Assembly: GCA_900543755.1 (NCBI GenBank)
Contig: UQSP01000003.1
Location: forward strand, 3,395-67,394
DNA: 64,000 bases
Reading direction: 5' to 3'
Source: an uncultured Eubacteriales bacterium
Lineage (GTDB): Bacteria > Bacillota > Clostridia > Christensenellales > Pumilibacteraceae
A program made the position numbers and the translations under genes. Of this stretch, positions 62,401-64,000 are shown one piece after another. The notes under the pieces were generated by a model, which saw nothing but the letters and a program-made list of their open reading frames with translations, did no database searches and was not told where the DNA came from. Positions within the stretch are counted from its first letter, which is position 1. The number at the start of each line of letters is the position of its first letter.

Positions 62401-62668
62401 CTTCGTAAACGGCGCCTTTGTCGCATACTCCGAAATTGCTTAATCCTTTGCCGTTAAGACGGAAAACGCGCGTAATTACGCCGTTGTCGTATTCTCTGAT
62501 ATAAATTCCGCCAATCGCGCCGTTAGCGCAGTCAGCGACGAAACCGGTGTACATCACGCCGTTTCGGATTATTTCCTTGACGTCGCCCGTGGGCAAAAGC
62601 GAAATTTTCAAATCTTTTCCCAAGACAAACTCATCCGAAAAAGTATGCAGCTCTTTAAAATTATCCAT
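59414..62668 (-). CDS. GH94 glycoside phosphorylase, 1,2-beta-oligoglucan type
   Basis: A cytosolic inverting phosphorylase that splits beta-glucosides with phosphate, giving a sugar 1-phosphate. 1084 residues without a signal peptide, the length of the 1,2-beta-oligoglucan (sophorose-type) phosphorylase branch rather than cellobiose phosphorylase (about 800). Two N-terminal beta-sandwich halves, then an alpha/alpha barrel with GLEQTGGAAWGTRDVCQGP, FAADDCHGDIVFWP (region of the general-acid Asp) and YAGGDWDDTLQP. The C-terminal beta domain has SSGGGIYLARL and LVLDPVLP. Start at 62668 is chosen because GCAGGAG precedes it. GH94 makes alpha-glucose 1-phosphate, so the beta-phosphoglucomutase at 34.8 kb is not its obvious partner. 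Confidence 0.8.
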   Translation of the reverse strand: MDNFKELHTFSDEFVLGKDLKISLLPTGDVKEIIRNGVMYTGFVADCANGAIGGIYIREYDNGVITRVFRLNGKGLSNFGVCDKGAVYEGRAGETDYRLTLRCDDYAWYYTLYTSGDKEIDVLCTQDIGVGDKGFVRNNELYSAQYLGHTVKDDVYGFVISSRQNMGGRHPVLTAGTLGIKATGYSTDGLQFFGSEYRVTNKPALIDKQLPCYVHQYEMPFIALSTEKFVPGKDRTFAFYFKTCDDLPVAAEGGMPSGIEEDYAALEDFECTTHKPVKYSDEIGDVLISENFTEEETAALYPVKTEEEREKGKLYSFFTEDGAYVATLDKEGAVQRPHGHISISGFDPDSLPENVMSNTSYMYGMICSQTIIGNTSFHKLFSVSRGFLDTQWTEGVRVYVKLDGKYRRLGTAGLFEIGLNYCRYLYKLPGDVVEIRVFNSFDKPFINVEVTSLNKKQYDFMLTMQCVMGEDAGKILLSREGNVLRFKPASGPATSFCPELNYEAVFDRDIIQGDDSIFFADGKSRNETLLSVKLSGDSFRMAIAGDEKKSAKAEFADFAKEKELFFEFYDRLLLKAHISPNDEYTSKLNLILRWYAHDCLVHYASPHGLEQTGGAAWGTRDVCQGPVEFFLTFGHFPTVKKILARVFRYQNAEGEWPQWFMFDEYPFAADDCHGDIVFWPLKALADYLAATHDYGFLSENIELKQGGVLPLSRLVEKSLHSIENRFIGDSGLITYAGGDWDDTLQPVNAFLKQNLISSWTMALAYQTLTSLASILPDESLKNKCSDFAKRIKNSFDKDLVKDGVIAGFGYMDEQNVRCMLHPLDETSGIHLRLLPLTRSIIARMADKNLADKNVQLIDEHLRCPDGVRLMDRPARYEGGVSKIFVRAEQAANVGREISLQYVHAHIRYIEAMTVLGRSEDALWGLMAVNPINIKETVRNAMPRQSNCYSSSSEGLFNDRYEYRKNFDKLRDGSVPVRSGWRVYSSGGGIYLARLFADVLGVKILKDKLVLDPVLPADKFDGHEIGFTAKGKNITVKFVKGNERKAIYNGITLSPSRDNPYREGGIAIPFDEMKTTDNEIIFMIK

Positions 62669-62733
62669 AAAAAACTCCTGCAGCAAAAATATGTTTTATT
62701 GTTATATTGTTCAGAATTTGCGGTTTTAATATT

Positions 62734-62764
62734 ACGGGCCGTAAGAGCGAAACTTACAGCCCGT
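62734..62764 (-). promoter_or_regulatory. Hairpin between the GH94 and lipoprotein genes
   Basis: ACGGGC-C-GTAAG pairs with CTTAC-A-GCCCGT; no T-run on either side. It may partly terminate the lipoprotein transcript or separate it from the GH94 message. Confidence 0.5.
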
Positions 62765-62782
62765 TAAAAAGCGTTCAGATTT

Positions 62783-63925
62783 TTATTTCATGAATACAAG
62801 TTCGTGGATGACGATTGTGTATTCCTCGGTGACTGACGACCCGGGTGAGGGGAAAATCAGGAAGCGCATCTCGGGACCCTCGGTAAGGTTGTCTGCGGTA
62901 AAGCCGCTCCATTCCCAGGTCTTTTGTTCTCCCGTGCCGGCGTTAAGAGTTTCTTCGTCTGTGCTCGTTTCGATTGCGGCGCTTGCGCCTTCAAGTTTCA
63001 TTTTGAACGTTACGCCCTCGGGTGCGGTGAATACTACCTTGATTTTGGTAAAGTTTTTAAGATTACCGCTTATCTTGGTGGAAACGTATTCCCATTCGGC
63101 TTTGGTGGTGGGTACCGTCAAAGTGGTGGCGCCGTTGTCGACAAGTATGCTTATGTTGCCGTCGTTAGCCTTAAAGCCGGAATTGATGTTGAACGTTTCG
63201 CTTGTGCCGTCGTAAACAAGGGGCAGAGAAACCGAACCCTTTTCGTTTACCACAAGTTCGGGATTGGGAGCAAGGTCGGAAAAATAAATTTCGGTAAACG
63301 TGATTTCCGCGCTGTAGTCCTTGGTTCCCGGGCCCGCGATAAAGGTAAGTTTGGTCGCGCCTTCCAATGCCTTGTCGTAATCTTCGTAAGTAAGGTCAAA
63401 TTCGAAAGTCTTGGGTTCGGAAGAAAGTTCTACCGTGACTTCGGACTTGCCTTCGCCGCCCTCGATGGGGGGAAGAGATTCTATTTTGAAAAGAAGTTTG
63501 GTAGGCTCGGTCCTCTCCTGGCCGTCGGCAACTACCGTGGCGCCCGACGAATAAGCGGTGACCACAAGCTTTTTGTAAGAAGACAGGTCTTCCGAACCCA
63601 AAGCATAGTATATGGAATCGTATTCGGTAAACTTATCTACTTTAACCGTGGATTTAAGATTTTCCAAAGTGCTTTTGTCTTTGTTGACGTAAGCGTAAAG
63701 ACCCGCGTTGTCGTTTTCGGGACTTACGTCTACCGAGTTGGCGTCCGTCCATCCCGTAGCCTTATCCCAAAGGTCGAGATAATTTCCTCTTTCGGCAGAG
63801 TTGTTGTTATTGTTGTTGTTATTGTTGTTGTCGTCCTTGCCTTCATCGGGCGCACATGCGGCAAAAACCGCAAAACACAAAACCAAACTTGCGATCAATG
63901 CCACGATTTTTGAAATCTTTTTCAT
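62783..63925 (-). CDS. Lipoprotein with poly-Asn linker and beta-sandwich domains
   Basis: 380 residues. Lipobox AAC (Cys24), then an acidic DEGKDD and ten consecutive Asn as a flexible spacer. Residues about 45-215 form a first beta-sandwich (SYKKLVVTAYSSGATVV, AEITFTEIYFSDL). Residues about 240-380 form a second (LKNFTKIKVVFTAPEGVTFK, KTWEWSGFTADNL, EEYTIVIHELVF) that resembles the modules of the lipoprotein at 36973. No catalytic motif; a substrate-holding role is plausible. Ribosome binding site GGAGGAAT. It lies upstream of the GH94 gene on the same strand. Confidence 0.75.
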   Translation of the reverse strand: MKKISKIVALIASLVLCFAVFAACAPDEGKDDNNNNNNNNNNSAERGNYLDLWDKATGWTDANSVDVSPENDNAGLYAYVNKDKSTLENLKSTVKVDKFTEYDSIYYALGSEDLSSYKKLVVTAYSSGATVVADGQERTEPTKLLFKIESLPPIEGGEGKSEVTVELSSEPKTFEFDLTYEDYDKALEGATKLTFIAGPGTKDYSAEITFTEIYFSDLAPNPELVVNEKGSVSLPLVYDGTSETFNINSGFKANDGNISILVDNGATTLTVPTTKAEWEYVSTKISGNLKNFTKIKVVFTAPEGVTFKMKLEGASAAIETSTDEETLNAGTGEQKTWEWSGFTADNLTEGPEMRFLIFPSPGSSVTEEYTIVIHELVFMK

Positions 63926-63969
63926 TTCCCTTATATTCCTCCGTGTTTTTATCTTATACTAAATATACC

Positions 63970-64000
63970 CTGTCTCTTATACACATCTCCGAGCCCACGA
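63970..64000. other. Illumina Nextera adapter at the contig end (artefact)
   Basis: CTGTCTCTTATACACATCTC followed by CGAGCCCACGA is the transposase mosaic end plus read-2 adapter used in Nextera libraries. It is untrimmed library sequence, so genomic sequence ends at about 63969. Confidence 0.97.

Overview
The window is the right-hand end of an assembled contig: its last 31 bases are an Illumina Nextera adapter, not genome. The host looks like a spore-forming or formerly spore-forming member of the Clostridia (Bacillota). Evidence is rpsT beside the germination protease gene gpr, a T-box leader in front of a branched-chain amino acid operon, strong Shine-Dalgarno sites, TTGACA-17-TATAAT promoters, LacI/DeoR/ArsR-type regulators and many Cys-anchored lipoproteins. 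The sequence does not allow a finer placement.

Layout. 0-6.4 kb holds housekeeping genes: rpsT with a long charged tail, gpr, murI, a family-6 DNA glycosylase, a MATE exporter and the initiator tRNA. The leader of the tRNA transcript carries two tRNA-like relics. 6.7-21 kb is one large branched-chain amino acid cluster behind a T-box: ilvN, ilvC, leuA, cimA, leuC, leuD, leuB, ilvE, ilvD, ilvB. It can make leucine and valine, and isoleucine by the citramalate route (pyruvate plus acetyl-CoA), so no threonine deaminase is needed. The two acetolactate synthase subunits sit at opposite ends, and several spacers are long, A-rich and non-coding. 21.5-33.5 kb is a mixed stretch: an FAD oxidoreductase, a DeoR regulator, a membrane protein, clpB cotranscribed with a ribbon-helix-helix protein, a zinc dehydrogenase, a HAD phosphatase, a GNAT acetyltransferase, tRNA-Pro and tRNA-Ser.

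33.6-36.5 kb is a scarred accessory patch: an IS30-type element whose transposase is frameshifted, a beta-phosphoglucomutase, a GH127 fragment and a SLOG-like gene that begins exactly where the GH127 fragment stops. 37-63.9 kb is devoted to surface glycan use: an InlB-repeat lipoprotein, a phosphoesterase lipoprotein, a LacI regulator, and a divergent ArsR-like sensor facing an operon. That operon encodes a GH2 enzyme, a sugar-binding lipoprotein, two ABC permeases, a GH43-like lipoprotein and a 2622-residue lipoprotein made of repeated beta-sandwich modules. A cytosolic GH94 phosphorylase and another lipoprotein follow on the other strand. The ArsR-to-giant-lipoprotein block is bracketed by two nearly identical 211-214 bp direct repeats.

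Working model (inference): surface lipoproteins bind and trim a glycan, the binding protein and permeases import oligosaccharides using an ATPase encoded elsewhere, and cytosolic GH2, GH94 and beta-phosphoglucomutase finish the job. The ArsR-like protein, which carries a sugar-binding-like C-terminal half, is the likely switch.
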